A stretch of DNA of 59,332 nucleotides from Ectocarpus siliculosus (Eukaryota > Sar > Phaeophyceae > Ectocarpales > Ectocarpaceae), in the NCBI GenBank assembly GCA_000310025.1, contig FN648187.1, forward strand, positions 68,167 to 127,498, written 5' to 3'. Within the stretch, counting starts at the first letter, position 1, and each line of letters opens with the position of its first letter. The notes beneath the pieces were generated by a model that had not been told where the DNA came from, did no database searches, and worked only from the letters and a program-made list of their open reading frames with translations. Made by a program: the position numbers and the translations under genes. Of this stretch, positions 39,241 to 51,786 are shown in pieces.

Positions 39241-42200
39241 GTAAGGAAAAGGCCCAACAAGCGACGAGTAGTGACACCCACTGTTTCAGTCCCGAGCGCC
39301 GCTTAGTGCCGCTGTCCTTCCATCAACATTTCCTCGCCGTTAAGTGTCGTCGTTGAGGCGACGTGGCGGGGATGGAAGGGATCTCGGAGTCCCCATTTCG
39401 TTTCCACGGGTATCGAGCCGTCACGGTCTTCTTCCTGGATCCTGTGTTTTTTCGTGGATTGGTCTCAATACGACCACAACAATGATAGCTTTTGTGGACG
39501 CCAACAAGTCGCATACATACTGTAGTACAGCAGACATGACGGAAATACTTTGGGTCTTCGAGAGTAAGGGGGTTTAAGGCCCAACATTTGAGATATGATA
39601 CGCAACTAATTAGGGTTGATGGGGAGCTCATACAGCTAGTTTTTGCTCCTGTTCAAAAACCGGCGAGAAACAAAAAGTAGTGGCTACCATAACCGCATCC
39701 CAAAGGTATCTGCTCTGTGGCTGCTGCAACGGGTCTATACTTCTCTTTTTCAACAAAACCAACGCAGATACGTTCCTCGATCGCCAAACCTACTGGCCTG
39801 TCCACCTGTCCGTTCGTCCGTCTAAAACAAATAGCCACCATCAAGTTCTCCACCGGGCGTGGGGGGATCGTGACGAGCTCGGGGGTAGAGGCATCATCTA
39901 CCGGTTTCGTCCGCGAAGACAGCTTCGACACCGAAGACGGCGACGACTTTCGCCCACAAGGAAATGCCACCAGTGCTATTGCCACTGGGTGGCTGGGAAT
40001 GGTGGGGCGGCAGCCGAGCGCCTTCCACGAAGGCTTCGAAACGGGAGGGGAGGACGACGGGGAGGGCTTCTGGGGGAGGCAGTGCGACCCTGATTCCGGG
40101 ATGGCCTACTACCTGAACGAAAAGGTCGGTGCAGGTTCTCGTTTTGATCTCCAGGTGGTTCATGTCTATGTCACGTTTGGTCGTTAGCAGTCCGCGGGGT
40201 GGAGAGGTGGAAGCGGGGAGTGTGATGCGACCCGGCGTTCACAACTGTTTTCATTCCGGAGTTATCTGTACTATTTCTGGTCTTTTCAAAACTGCAATCA
40301 AGGTGTCGAGGGGGACGTGCTGGTTGGTAGGAATCGGTTGCCAACATAGGACTTGGTTGCGATTCACTTCATCGTCTAGTCTACCACAATATTTGTGGCG
40401 TTGTCGTTGTGCGGCTGCTGTCAGCCACGCTCCTTTTCTTCGAGGGTGTTCGAATGATTCAGGTCAACTTTGGATGCCAAGCCAGAGAGGGTTGTGGAAA
40501 ACGAGTTATTCCGATACTTCGTTTTCCTTGGTGTGGCGAAGCAACACCTGTACCTGTGTTTTGTTCTGACAGACTGGAGAGAGCATGTGGGAGAAGGACC
40601 TGCTAGCGCAGGCGCAGGCTCTCCGCAAGGAGGCCGGCGACGAGAATCCCTCGCCACACCTGCAGCAGTGGCTGAGGCAGCAGACGCACAAGGCGCGCTT
40701 GATCGCCTTCCTCGGGCGGCATGACCCTCTCAAACTCATGCAGGTGGGATGCAGTTGTTGCACATGTTGTGCTGCTGCTGCTGTTGTAGTTGCTTGCGTT
40801 GCTTATTGCGAAAATCAGTTTTCCATCAATGATGATTCCGCATGCCAGATGCGACGGTGGTCTTGATTCGATACAGACGGCTCCCAACATAAGGTTCGGT
40901 AAAAACGCGTAGCTCGCATGCGTACACACCGTGCTCTCCGCCGGTAGAAGTATCCATGTTTACTATTGATGTGGGTGTCCCGCGGCGGGGGAAACCAGCC
41001 GACTAGAAGAGACAGATGCATAATATCCTGTGGCGAGATCGACGATTGTGCAGCATCTCCTTGCCATAGTAACCGCTGACAACGCCCATGGTCATTTGGA
41101 CGCCCTCCCCCACAATAATCATCGGTGAAGCACAGAAACCATGAAAGTGCTGCGTTTTCTTGCCCCCCTACCTTTGAGAATGCCCCCGACGGAGGGTTCT
41201 TTTGTGCGAATTTTTTGTTTGGTCTCCTCCGGAACGTTCACAAGATAATCCGACACACGCGGTCTGGCAACGTTGCTGCTGCTGTCGAGTTCTTCTCGTT
41301 GTAGTTGCTGTTGCGGCTGGCCGTTGTCATATTCAAAACGCTTCCACCTAGTGTAAGTCAAGCGATATGTTCTTCCCGGTACCCCTGCCGATGAACGCAC
41401 GAGTTGCGGGTCTGTCCTTGCTCAGCGCCAAAACGTCGTTTGATGCGGCAAGACTCAACAAGCTAGAGTGGTATTCATTGGTCCTGCTCATTGCTTACGC
41501 TAGCGCAAAACGGAGAGACTACGTCCCCCAGGGTTGTTCAAGAAGGAGACCAACGGGTGTTCATCTCGGGTTCGTTGCTCCTGTGTTGTATTTTGCCCCG
41601 CAACCTTCGACAACGCTCCGAGGGTTGTTTTAACCCAAGTATTGAGTAGGGACGCCCCCCGGGACATTCTCAGGGGATGTTCCAACGGTATCGGGATCGG
41701 AGTCACTCAACGGTTACTTTTCAACACCCGATGGTCGTGTTCGTTAAGGTGGACGACATGTTGAAGCGGCGATTAGGCGACGAGGAGACCCTGTTCAACG
41801 AACTCGCCAACCAGTACTCCGCTCAAGAAGATCCCACCGTCACCGCTCTCGTGAGAACACCTCCAAGCAAACGTCATGTGCACATGACGGCTTCAAAGAT
41901 AGGACGAACACGTTGGAAACTGTGGCGTCGACTACCAGGAGAAACGTGCGCTGGCCCACCACTAGTTGGGGAAGGGTGATGGCTGAGAGCGAGCGAGCAC
42001 ATCTCTACCCTCTCTACCGCCAATTTCCTAAACACAAACAAACATGGTTGCGTTTTGCTGGAAGTACGGTAGACGAAGTGTGTTCAAGTGTGTTTTTTCT
42101 GTATGCGTTCCAGCCAGTACTTGGCAGAGGAAGAACTCGCGGTTCCCGCCTGGTGAGAAAATCCGAGGCTGGCAAGAATTACTTCATCACTGTTGAACAT

Positions 42201-45200
42201 CTAGGCGTGTCATGTGTCACTCTACCTCGGCACAAACACGAGACGTCATGCCATCGCATTCGGGTATTCGTAGACCTCTTTCGGGATTGATTCGAAACTC
42301 TTTGCCAGGGCCGTCCTGTAGAGCATAATCTTCTGGCTCCTATCGATTTGTCGTCGTGACTAGTTTTGGGTGCCACAAGGAAGATCGACAGGCCGTCAGT
42401 TGCAAATGGCAACGGCAATATTCGACAAGTTTGTGCCATCACAGAAACCGCCGCCCCTGCGACTATGTGGTTTTGCTCCAGCACCGGTATGATGGTGTGA
42501 GGTCTCTTCCCGATGCTGTTCCTTGTCGACTTGGTTCCTTGCTANNNNNNNNNNNNNNNNNNNNNNNNNNNNNNNNNNNNNNNNNNNNNNNNNNNNNNNN
42601 NNNNNNNNNNNNNNNNNNNNNNNNNNNNNNNNNNNNNNNNNNNNTCCTGTGCAAGCCGTAACTATTCTATCATCTCCGTCTCCGCTGCGCAACTCACGCA
42701 GGTTGAGGGGGCGGCGAGAGGATTCCGCGACCACAAGGTTGCCGCCGCTGCCCCTACCCCACCAATCCCAACCACACCTACCAACAACAACAACGACTCA
42801 TCATCATCCTCGCCACCGCTTTCACCATCCAAAGACACATCAGCAGTAGCGGTAGCAATAGACTCGTTGCTCGTCGGGGGGGGAGCGGGAAGGCTGGCAG
42901 GCGGGGGGGGGAGGCCGCCAACCGCTCCGGCGCAGAAGCCGGGGATGCGGACGGGGGCAAGAACGTCCACCACACTGCAGTCTACCCGGAGCGCGAAGGA
43001 GCTGGTGGGGACTGCCAGTTCCGGCAAGGTGAAGGGGTTACACCTACAGGGCAGGCTGGTCCACATTTGCAAAGAACCCTCTGATCGCTTGTCCAACTAC
43101 CCGAACAAGTGCTGGTCCCTTGCGTTCTCGTGGACACGTAGTGTTCCTCTACGGACACATGGCGTAAGAATTTTCCTAGAACTCCTAATTTCTCCAAGAG
43201 CTCTTAGTAGGTACACCGTTTCCTTGGTTGAGGTCAGTTGTTGTCCACCCTGCCGCACCATTTACGATGGTGCACATGTAGGCAAAGAGACTTGACAGAT
43301 TTAGACCATGTTGGTCCAAGGGTTGTCGATGCCATTCGCCGCCCTCTTCGCTTGAATGGAGTTGGTGTGGAACAGAGCAGTGGTCGAACACCGAGGACGA
43401 ACTAACTGTGTCCGAAGGAACCATGACGTACGGAGAGGCAGTACTGCCGTCAAGCTAGAGAGTTGTTCGAGAACGTAACCCTCTGGCATTTCCTTCCGAA
43501 AAGTTGCACCCAAGCTCACAAAGTTTGGTACTGAAAGGGTCCCCGTTCAGCGTCGTGCAACCTCTTCCTCAGGCCGCCTGGTCTGTTGGAAGTTTGCTTT
43601 TGTTGTAGCACGCTCCACCCAAACCGAAGGAAGAATTCCCTCCTCTGCTTCGCATCCCCATTGTGGTGTCACCGCCCACCCCTGTGTTGAATACGCCGGG
43701 GGTCTTCTTGGTGCCTTGCAGCTGGTCCCTACGGCACCGGCACAGCTGTCCCCTGAAGACTTGAAACATCTGCAGGAACAAGCTCAAAAGGTATGCTCCA
43801 CCCGTATGGACTAGAGCGGCTTTTCACCGTACAGTGTGACTATTCCCACACACACGCTCACATGCACAAAAGCCTTTGCAGTGACCAACTACTGGGTATA
43901 TGAGAGGCGCGTTGGTCGTCTCGATGCGATGCCACTGCTGCATCAACACCCGCTATAAACGTTTCAAGCGGTGACGTACAGTCTGCACACCGTAGCGGAT
44001 GATGCTCCTGTAATGGCGATAAAACAATATGATTGCGTGTCGGCATGTACCCCCTGTCGCGCTCTCGAAAGCAGCACGATAATGCGTACCCCACTGCTAC
44101 GTCAACAGCGATACCGTAACTACCCTGTTCGCACCGTCGACTTCCTTTTCTCTCCTCCGTTGTGGTTGCCGACAAAACTCAACGGCGCACGCAAAAACTA
44201 TCAGCGTCTGGACGACGTGAAGGCAGCGCACGAAGAAACAATGGAGGCTGAACGCAAGCTGCACAGGGACAAGACAGCGGAGGGGGAGGGAACCATCGCC
44301 CGGATGGAACACGACCTCGAAGAGGCCGCCTCGGAGGAAGAGAGGTAAGGTACATAGAGTTTATTAAGTAATAAGCTATGCTTGCTTCAGAACATAAATT
44401 TGGGTGGCTGTTAGTGCTTGCGAGAGATTTTGGTTTCATCCGCGCTAGGGAAGAAAAGTCGCGGCCGGTTGCGAGACCAACACCAACGACCACCGAGGTG
44501 CACCCGAGCGCATAGCCAATGTCACTTGGGAAGTCAACTTGTAGCCGATTTCATCACAATTCCCGCTATCTTCGAACTTTCTCCTCGATGTAGTAGCTTA
44601 GCGATGTGTAGATGCTCGTCTAGCAACATGGTGCAAAAAACCAGCCGGGGTGCCGTTCCTTGGAACAACGTAGAAAACGATAAACTTGAGGAGGGAACAA
44701 CAATTTCCGTCAGACCGACCCGTCGTTCAAGTTTGGCAATGGTATTCACCGCTCTAGGCTTTTTCTCGCAACAACCCAGGCTACGGTCAAACATTGGGGA
44801 GCAGAGGAAGCTGGCGGAGACTCTAGAACGTCAGTTGCAAGAGAAGCTTGCGAGTCAATCAGGGGAAGTGAAAGTCCTGTCTGAGGAAGCAGCGGCGTTG
44901 AGGAACGAGCTCAAGACAGTCGCAGAGGAAACACAGGTACCGTGATACTTCTACGTGTTGCTTCTGCGTTACTTTATCCCATCTGGTTTTGCTTCCGTAT
45001 GGGTATACGGTCGAAACCAAGAGCTGGCAAACCCTGTGTATCGCCTGCAGAGCGCACTCAGGAACTTGGTGAGAGGGCGAGTAGGCAAACGCGTTGGTAG
45101 GGTGTGCCTTCGGTGTTTGTACATTTAGCAATTCCGAAACGCTTTGGAATTTTGGCGTGTTCCCCAAAACTTCTCTCCGAGAGCGTGCAAAAGATGGAGC

Positions 45201-48200
45201 CTACCACCTTCCCTCACAATGTTCGTTGTCCTCCACAGGGCGGGGTCCCTCTATAGGGCAGGTGGTCGGTACTGGACGGGTGATATATCTTGGCATGCAT
45301 AAAATCATAAGCAAAAGTTGTTTCTCACGTTGAGTAGGGCAAGTGCCCAAATCGGGCGGGTAAATCGGCCTGGCACAGACTGCAGATACGGAGAGATGGC
45401 ACCCCCGCTGGACCGACTTTCAAAGCTCGACTGCTCCACATCCTAGTGGGTGGGGAAAGAGGCCACTAGCCTTCGCGAGGATGATAATCTTGGTTCTAGT
45501 AAACGATACAGGGTGGGGTTAGGGTCAGGGATAAGGATATGAAACCTCCCTCCCTTTTTCTCAGGTCTATGATTAAACCCTCCCGAAGACGGTCCAATGA
45601 GGCCAATCCTTCTACGAAACGCTCTTGGCGAGACGATTTGAAAACCACCGTTCTTGTTGTTGGCGCAGGCTTGGTCGTGGGGCAATCGGGCTTGGAAAAT
45701 CGGTCTACGCGGGGTGCCATCTCTCCACCCCCCTCATAGAGGAGGTCCACGGTGTTATTCCTTTCGTGCGTTGGTTGTCGTTGCTTATCCGGGCCAACCT
45801 CTTAAGTAGACTTCCTATTCGTCCCTTGTCTGACCTGCCTACAGGCGCTCTCCGATGTGGTAGACAAGGAACAGTCCGGGGCGGCCGCGGCGGCGGAATC
45901 GAGCCGCCGAGACATGGAAATGAAGGCCAAGGAGGAGTCCGATCTCGTACACGAGTGTCAGGTACTGCTGTTATTGCGTCTTCGTGGTGGTGTGTGTTTA
46001 GGGTGTCTGTCGTCCACTCTGTGTGTTGAGCCCGAAGAAATGCCCAAAGGAGGGGGCTGTGACATCGCGCAAGAACGCCCGGCGAGATGGTGCGAAAAGG
46101 GAGTTGGCGCTAGCAATGATGTCGAGAGCGAAGAGTTTTTCCCGCCGTGACCGGTGCTTCTGTATTCCAGCGGGTGTGAAAAGGTTGTCGTACTCGTGTA
46201 CGCTATTGAAGCGAGACACTTCTACCCTAACGTTCATGTTCACCTCACACATCGACATGTATCGTATTCTACTCACGCCCATGCTGACATCCTCGGGCGT
46301 CAGTTCTGCATGCAGCGGAAACGGAGACAAGCACCACGGGCACCATGCGTTGGCGTTGAGTGTACTTTCTCGCTCCCTTACGGTGGCGAATGTCTAAACT
46401 TTGTCGGCTCGAGCGCGTTAAACACATCAGACGATCCACGAATTCATTAGAGCCGCATCCAACCGCGCTCTCAAACCAGGCGTCGGTGGCGGCGGCAAAG
46501 AGCGACGCGGAACGCGCCCGGCGGGAGTTCGCGGCGCGGCGCCAAGCGGAGCAGCAGAACATTTTGGACAGGCTTGGCGAGCAGCTCTCGCTCCTGCAAA
46601 AGGAGCTCGCCGCTGCCAAGGCCAAGGCCGCAACAGATATCAGTCGAGCGCAGGTGATCTGGATGCGTGCCCGTTCCGAGTTCGATGAGTGGGTCTTAAG
46701 GCCTACCGCTACTGCTGTTGCGGTATTTCCCATATCGTACTCAGATGATACTGTATTTCGGCAAACGGTTAATCGTTCGAATATGCGATTGTCAGGTAGA
46801 GTATTCGGTGATTCGGTAGAGTACACGGTGAGGTGGACAGTTCGTTTATGCGGTCGAGTGAAAGTTTTTTTCGGATGGTGCTCTCCATAATGAGCCGACA
46901 GAGCGCTCCGCCCATTGTTATTCGACGTGTGTGCAAACTTGTTCGATACAACCAAGCTGGGATTCACCGTGGCGCATTTGTCGTTCCTGTTCTACCGCAG
47001 AGCGACGCCGCCGCCGCAATAAGCAAAGCGGAAGCCACCGCCGCGTTGGAGGCTACAGTGTCCGAGCAAAGAGAGAAGATGAGAGCTGAGCTAGAGAGGG
47101 CGATCTTAACAGCGGAACGGAACGGTCTGCTTCAGGGGCTTGTGATGAGCGAGTCAGAGAGGAGAAAAAAGGTTCGTCGACATTTGTTGCTGTTATGGTG
47201 GTGGTGATTGATGTCGTGTGTTGTTCTTCCCCTCAGCGTCGTTGGTGTCGAGTTCGTAGCGCAGGCGACATGTTCTACGGGTGAGCTTGGTCTTCAAGGA
47301 GTTTGCTGGTTGGACAATGGAAGTGAATGGCAACGAAGACGAGACAAGCCCTTTTAAACAAAACAATGATTCGCCCTTTTTCGTTTGTGATATGGTACCG
47401 CCCTCATGGTTCGAGTCCATTTTTCTTCTTGTTTGATGGTATTGAGCTTGACTGCAATAAACTCCTGATGCCAACCGGACAGTTCCCCGTCAACCAGTCT
47501 CAACAGCGGGGGAAATCGGTATGGACAAACTCAACGCGAAACTATCCGATGAATAAGCACAGTTTCGCATACCTCTCCAATGTCTCATAAAGACCGTGAT
47601 TTCTAGGCGCAGAAAAAGTACTTCCAAGCGTACAAACCATCCTAGCCATCCGCTTCCTGCCGTGCGCTCCTCGATACCTCGTGCTCGGTGCTCCAAACTA
47701 TTCGCCGTCGCCACACTCCCCCGCCCCTCATGCTTCAATGATCCAAAGCTGCACAACAAGATGGAGGATCTCAAGGGCAAGATTCGAGTTTACGTTCGGG
47801 TCCGGCCTTTCAGCAGCAAGGAGAAGGCCCGCGGCTGTACGGAGGCGGTATCGGCGCAGGGCAAGTCTACCATAGCGGTTCAAGACCCCAGGGTAAAGGA
47901 GGAGAAGACGTTCGACTTCGATCAGGTACTACAAGGTTTTTCGCGGTTTGTAACCCCCCCCATCATCCTTTCAGGCCGAACGTAGAAAAAACAAATTCGG
48001 TTGCCAAGACCGTTCGTAGATTCGGCATGGGTCACCTATACGGCAGCGCAAGGCGTATTATGAGCTCCTCGGTGTCTGCGGTGCGTACCGTGGGTGCGGT
48101 CAGCAGAGATACCTGCTCTCCCTCGGGCCAAAAAGCAAGCACTAAGCACGCACGCGTACACCCAACCCTTTGCGCCGTATAATCCTTTGCGGGCACCAGG

Positions 48201-50850
48201 TGTGGTCGGGAACGGAGGAGCAGGGCAACAACCAAGTAAACATCTTCAAGGACACCGGCTACCTCGTTACGTCCACCGTCGACGGTTACAATGTCTGCAT
48301 CTTCGCGTACGGCCAGGTATGAATGCAGAAGAGCTGATAGCAGCGTGGAGAAGAGTATCGTAAATGGAATCCTTGGAAAAGAGACCAGATGGGGAAGTAT
48401 GTTCGACATACTGGTACATAGGCGCAGTACGATTAGTCTGTGGTCGAGGAGTATTGACCAACAACAATTACCAGCACGTGGCGAATCTTTCTGCAGAATA
48501 TGGGTCGAACATACAGGCGTACGGGTAGGCGATGACGAACAATCTCAACGAATAGCTGGCGCGCGAACCAGTGTCAATATTTTTGGCTGTGATCCACTTT
48601 GGTAGAAATTGGGTCTTTCTGGCGGCGTAAATGATCCCTAACCCGCAGAAGCAAATGGCTCAAGTGTAGCAGGCCACAATATCCCTGCTACTTAGGCGAT
48701 TGGCGCCAAAGTCTCTGTCGGTTTGCGGTCTACGGTGTCAACTCTCCACGGCCACGCGGGAGAGGCGCAGACAAGAAAGTAAACCGAGCCTGCAGAGCCG
48801 ATTTTACTTGACTTCACCTGATGTGCGGTTTTCGTGGCTTCGTGGTCGCTGTCGATTGACTCCCTTCAACGAAAATTCCAACCACACGACAGACCGGGTC
48901 CGGAAAGACGTACACCATGTTCGGCGCGGGCGGGATCGGCGGCGGGGTTAATGCCAACGAAGGGGTGTGCGACGGGACCGCGGGGGTGACGCCTCGCGCG
49001 GTGCTGGAGCTCTTCCGCGTGCTCAAGGAAAGGGAGGGGCAGTACGAGTACAGCGTCAAGCTGTCCATGTTCGAGCTGTATCGAGACGGTCTGCGGGATC
49101 TGGTAAGTGCCGCTCGTTTCTGGCTGTTTGGCACCTCCACCAGTTCTTTAGGTTGCACTACGTGAAAGATTCAGCGTTTCAAATTCTCCGGAGGGTCGGC
49201 CATGATGCTGCGGCTTGCTGCCTTGTCTCTTTCCTCTGTCTACGCTTGATTCGGTACCCACGTCCGAACTTTCTCAGAATGATCTACTCGATCGCGGGCG
49301 TCCTCCTGCGTTAATACCTAATGCGGGCATGGTCTATCTGAACATCTAGTGGAGGATCGCACATCGGTCGCTATTTGACGAAGACAACACCCTGAGGCAA
49401 CATTGATCGGCATTTCTCGCTTCCAAAAGTTTCCACGTGCCGAAACTATGTGAAAAACATGAAGAAGTAGTTTTGGGGAATAACCAGTGGACATCGTCTA
49501 TCTTCCACGTTGGTTCTTTAGGCTTTGAATGTAGAACGCTCCAACTCTTCTGAGAGCACACCTGTCCGAGAAACGAAACATGGTGATACAGTGTTCCTTC
49601 TGTATTACATATCATCACCGTTGGTAAACCATTGGTGTTCGACACCTTCTGTTCTTCTAATGCCCCAGACGCCCGAACACTGACATTTATTTGCGGCACC
49701 CGCAGCTCGCCAAAAAGGGGAGCCACACCAAGCTGGTCATCAAGCTGGCCGAACATAGCGGCACGGGTCTGGTGGTGGTTGAAGGGGGGGTTGAGAGAGA
49801 AGCGAACGACATCAAGACGATGATCGACGTCATTCAGGTGAAGGACGGAGGGAATCCTCGTATCACACACAGTACCACCAATGAACACAGATCTTGAAAG
49901 AGTGTGTTTCCCTGATGCTTCGCGGTATACTGCAGGGGTGGTTATAGCTGAGCCGGAGCTGAGAGAAACACATTAATACCTAGAAGATGTTTGCCCTGGG
50001 CGCAGGAAGTTACGACACCCATGGGTAGCGTATTGCAAAGGTTGCCTAGATACCATCCGTCCTCTCCCCGCCCACGTACCCTTTCACCGCCCGTCCGACA
50101 AACCTATAGTACCCTGTGAATCGAGCTCCCTAACAGTGTGTTCGACGCAGGTCTCTTCGCACACGTATGGGTCGCCGTAACGCCAGCGCCGCATGCTACC
50201 AGCACCACCTTGTCGCCGACGCCCCTTCGTTACGCAACGAGACTGAAATATCCGGCGACCCTCCCATGTCTGACCCGCAGCTCGGGGCAGAGGGGCGCAC
50301 GGTGTCCTCGACGCAGATGAACTCGGACAGCTCCCGGTCTCACCTCCTGTGCTCGATCGTGGTAACCTCTACCAACCGTCGGACGGGGTCTTCCCTCCGA
50401 GGGAAGCTCACGCTGGTCGACCTCGCGGGTTCAGAGCGGGTGGGAAAGTCCGGAGCCTCGGGGGATCAGCTCAAAGAGGCCCAGAGCATCAACAAGTCCC
50501 TCTCGGCGCTGGGCGACGTGATCGGGGCGCTGACGACGGGGGTCAAGCACATCCCCTACCGCAACCACGCGCTGACCATGATGATGAGCGACTCCCTGGG
50601 CGGGAACAGCAAGACTCTCATGTTTGTCTGCGCGTCCCCCGCAGACTACAACGCCTCCGAGACTCTCAACGCCCTCCAGTTCGCCGCGCGGTGCAAGAGC
50701 GTCACTAACTCTACCGGGCCCGGCGGCGGAGGCGCGGCGGCGGCAGCGCAGGTGCAGGCCCTGAGAAGGGAGCTGCAGAAGCTTAAAGGGGGAGACGGGG
50801 GGGGCAACGAGGCCGCGAAGAAGCCTACTCAGCTCGCCCGACCGTTGTAG
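37519..50850 (+). CDS. Kinesin-14 (KCBP-like C-terminal motor) with N-terminal ankyrin repeats and a WW-like motif
   Basis: This is an ATP-driven microtubule motor; kinesin-14 members move toward minus ends and cross-link microtubules. Exons: 37519-37971, 38243-38517, 39050-39240, 39835-40124, 40573-40743, 41749-41850, 42702-43028, 43722-43790, 44205-44344, 44780-44936, 45845-45961, 46480-46653, 47001-47171, 47749-47925, 48200-48316, 48893-49102, 49706-49837, 50281-50850. All phases agree; the product is 1280 residues. The start is the first ATG in exon 1; a later Met at 37561 is possible. Order: disordered basic head (1-150), ankyrin repeats (152-306), WW-like motif (about 380-412), coiled coil (about 460-880), motor (about 885-1232), short tail. 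Plant KCBP has MyTH4-FERM in place of the ankyrins. An exon hidden in the gap-bearing intron cannot be excluded. Confidence 0.92.
39835..40743 (+). CDS. Kinesin exons 4-5: WW-like motif split by an intron
   Basis: Exon 4 ends with FWGRQCDPDSGMAYYLNEK and exon 5 begins TGESMWEKD. Joined, they give a WW-type motif: two Trp separated by 22 residues, with the central Tyr-Tyr and the Asn-x-x-Thr-Gly turn. WW domains bind proline-rich ligands. It lacks the usual trailing Pro after the second Trp (Asp instead), so it may be a divergent WW. The intron 40125-40572 falls exactly at the Lys|Thr of the turn. Confidence 0.75.
41749..47171 (+). CDS. Kinesin exons 6-13: stalk (coiled coil)
   Basis: Exons 6, 8 to 13 are rich in Glu, Lys, Ala, Arg and Leu with heptad-like spacing (for example RLDDVKAAHEETMEAERKL, then RKLAETLERQLQEKLASQ, then LLQKELAAAKAK). 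They form the dimerising stalk. Exon 7 (42702-43028) is different: a Pro/Ser/Asn/Gly-rich, probably flexible segment of 109 residues. Most introns here are phase 0; only the 44344/44780 junction is phase 2. Exons are small (69 to 327 bp) and similar introns separate them. Confidence 0.85.
42545..42644. other. Assembly gap (100 N)
   Basis: Exactly 100 N fall in the kinesin intron between 41850 and 42702. The round number usually means a gap of unknown size, so an exon or a larger repeat could be missing. Frames across the N run are meaningless. Confidence 0.98.
45390..45737. mobile_element. Inverted-repeat element, divergent copy 5
   Basis: The ends are AGAGATGGCACCCCCGCTGG, then ACCGACTTTCAAAGC (left) and AGAGATGGCACCCCGCGTAG, then ACCGATTTTCCAAGC (right, inward). 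The core CTGGACCGA...TTTCAAAGCTCGA is shared with copies 1 to 4, but the outer 20 bp differ, so this is a separate subfamily. It is about 350 bp long and lies in the kinesin intron before the exon at 45845. Confidence 0.75.
47749..50850 (+). CDS. Kinesin exons 14-18: motor domain
   Basis: The neck and first strand (HNKMEDLKGKIRVYVRVRPF) match the kinesin-14 neck signature and most resemble KCBP (NMIEDMKGKIRVYCRIRP). Next comes DGYNVCIFAYGQ | TGSGKTYTMFG, the P-loop, split by an intron between Gln and Thr. TPRAVLELF and ELYRDGLRDL follow, then switch I (NSDSSRSHL, about 1105-1112), switch II (LVDLAGSER, about 1138-1143), KEAQSINKSLSALGDVI and HIPYRNHALTMMMSDSLGGN. All nucleotide and switch residues are intact, so an active ATPase is expected. 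After the motor only about 50 residues remain, Gly/Ala-rich with one short basic helix (QALRRELQKLK). I cannot confirm a calmodulin-binding helix like that of KCBP. Confidence 0.96.
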
Positions 50851-51786
50851 TTTTAAAAAGTTCGATCGATATATTCGTTTGGTTTCTCGGTCGGACCCAG
50901 AATAGTGTATTGCGATGAACGGTAAAGCCAAGCAGCTGTACGATATGAGTCATTTTCAGTATTTGAGCGTTAACTTTGGCAACCACGCAGCCGTGGTTGT
51001 GAACATCCGAGGAATCGCGCTATTGAAGCGCTGTTTGAGTATCAACTTCGCCGGTCTTCCCATTGCAAACGTTGCGGATGGACATGCCCACTTATGGCCC
51101 TCACATGCCTCATGCTACACCTATGCACATTTAGTCATCATAGCCATCCGCAAGAAGGAAGCTTTGACGTGCCTATGCCTTCACTGCCGCAGCCGCGAAG
51201 TGAATGTCAAACTTCAACGCTTACGTAGAGCGCAAGTTGTTCCTGCTTGTTGCAGCGGCTGTGCTTCGCTTCGATTCGCTTTCCCGTGTTGTTGAGTCAC
51301 CTGACGTGTGCCTCCAACTCTTAGGAACGTCCCACCTACTAAGTATATGAACACTGGAGTACTACTCTGCTCTGCCCTGTCTATCAAGCCGCTGCCCAAC
51401 AGGGTATCTCTTCGATCTTATCCCTTGAATGGATATTTACCTATATACTGCTGCATCGCCTTGATCTACCTCCTAAAAGCTACACTCCTGTAACTCGGCG
51501 GATCCAATAGTCAACACTCAGAGCATCAGCTTTCCCGCTTCGCCAAGCAACAGTCGGGGTGGCTTGCGACAAAATTCGGCTTCATTTCCTACGTTCCTCT
51601 CCAGCGTTTAACATACACGTAGTGGTCAACAACCCATCTAAGAACACATGAAGAGCAAACTCCTCTCGGAATCCCTCTAGCACAGCTATCACCGAACATA
51701 ACAATACGCTAACCTCGTTATTGTTCCCATGATCTCCACTTTTAAAGCAGATGAAAACATCCACGCACTTCCGCCCAGCGTAAACA
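50851..51786. other. Convergent intergenic spacer
   Basis: This spacer between the stop codons of two convergent genes holds both 3' UTRs. Open frames of 60 to 126 codons lack family resemblance. No repeat or RNA gene was recognised. Confidence 0.6.

Noticed and set aside
42513-42734. Frames spanning the N gap
   Set aside because: They consist largely of undefined residues created by the 100-N run.
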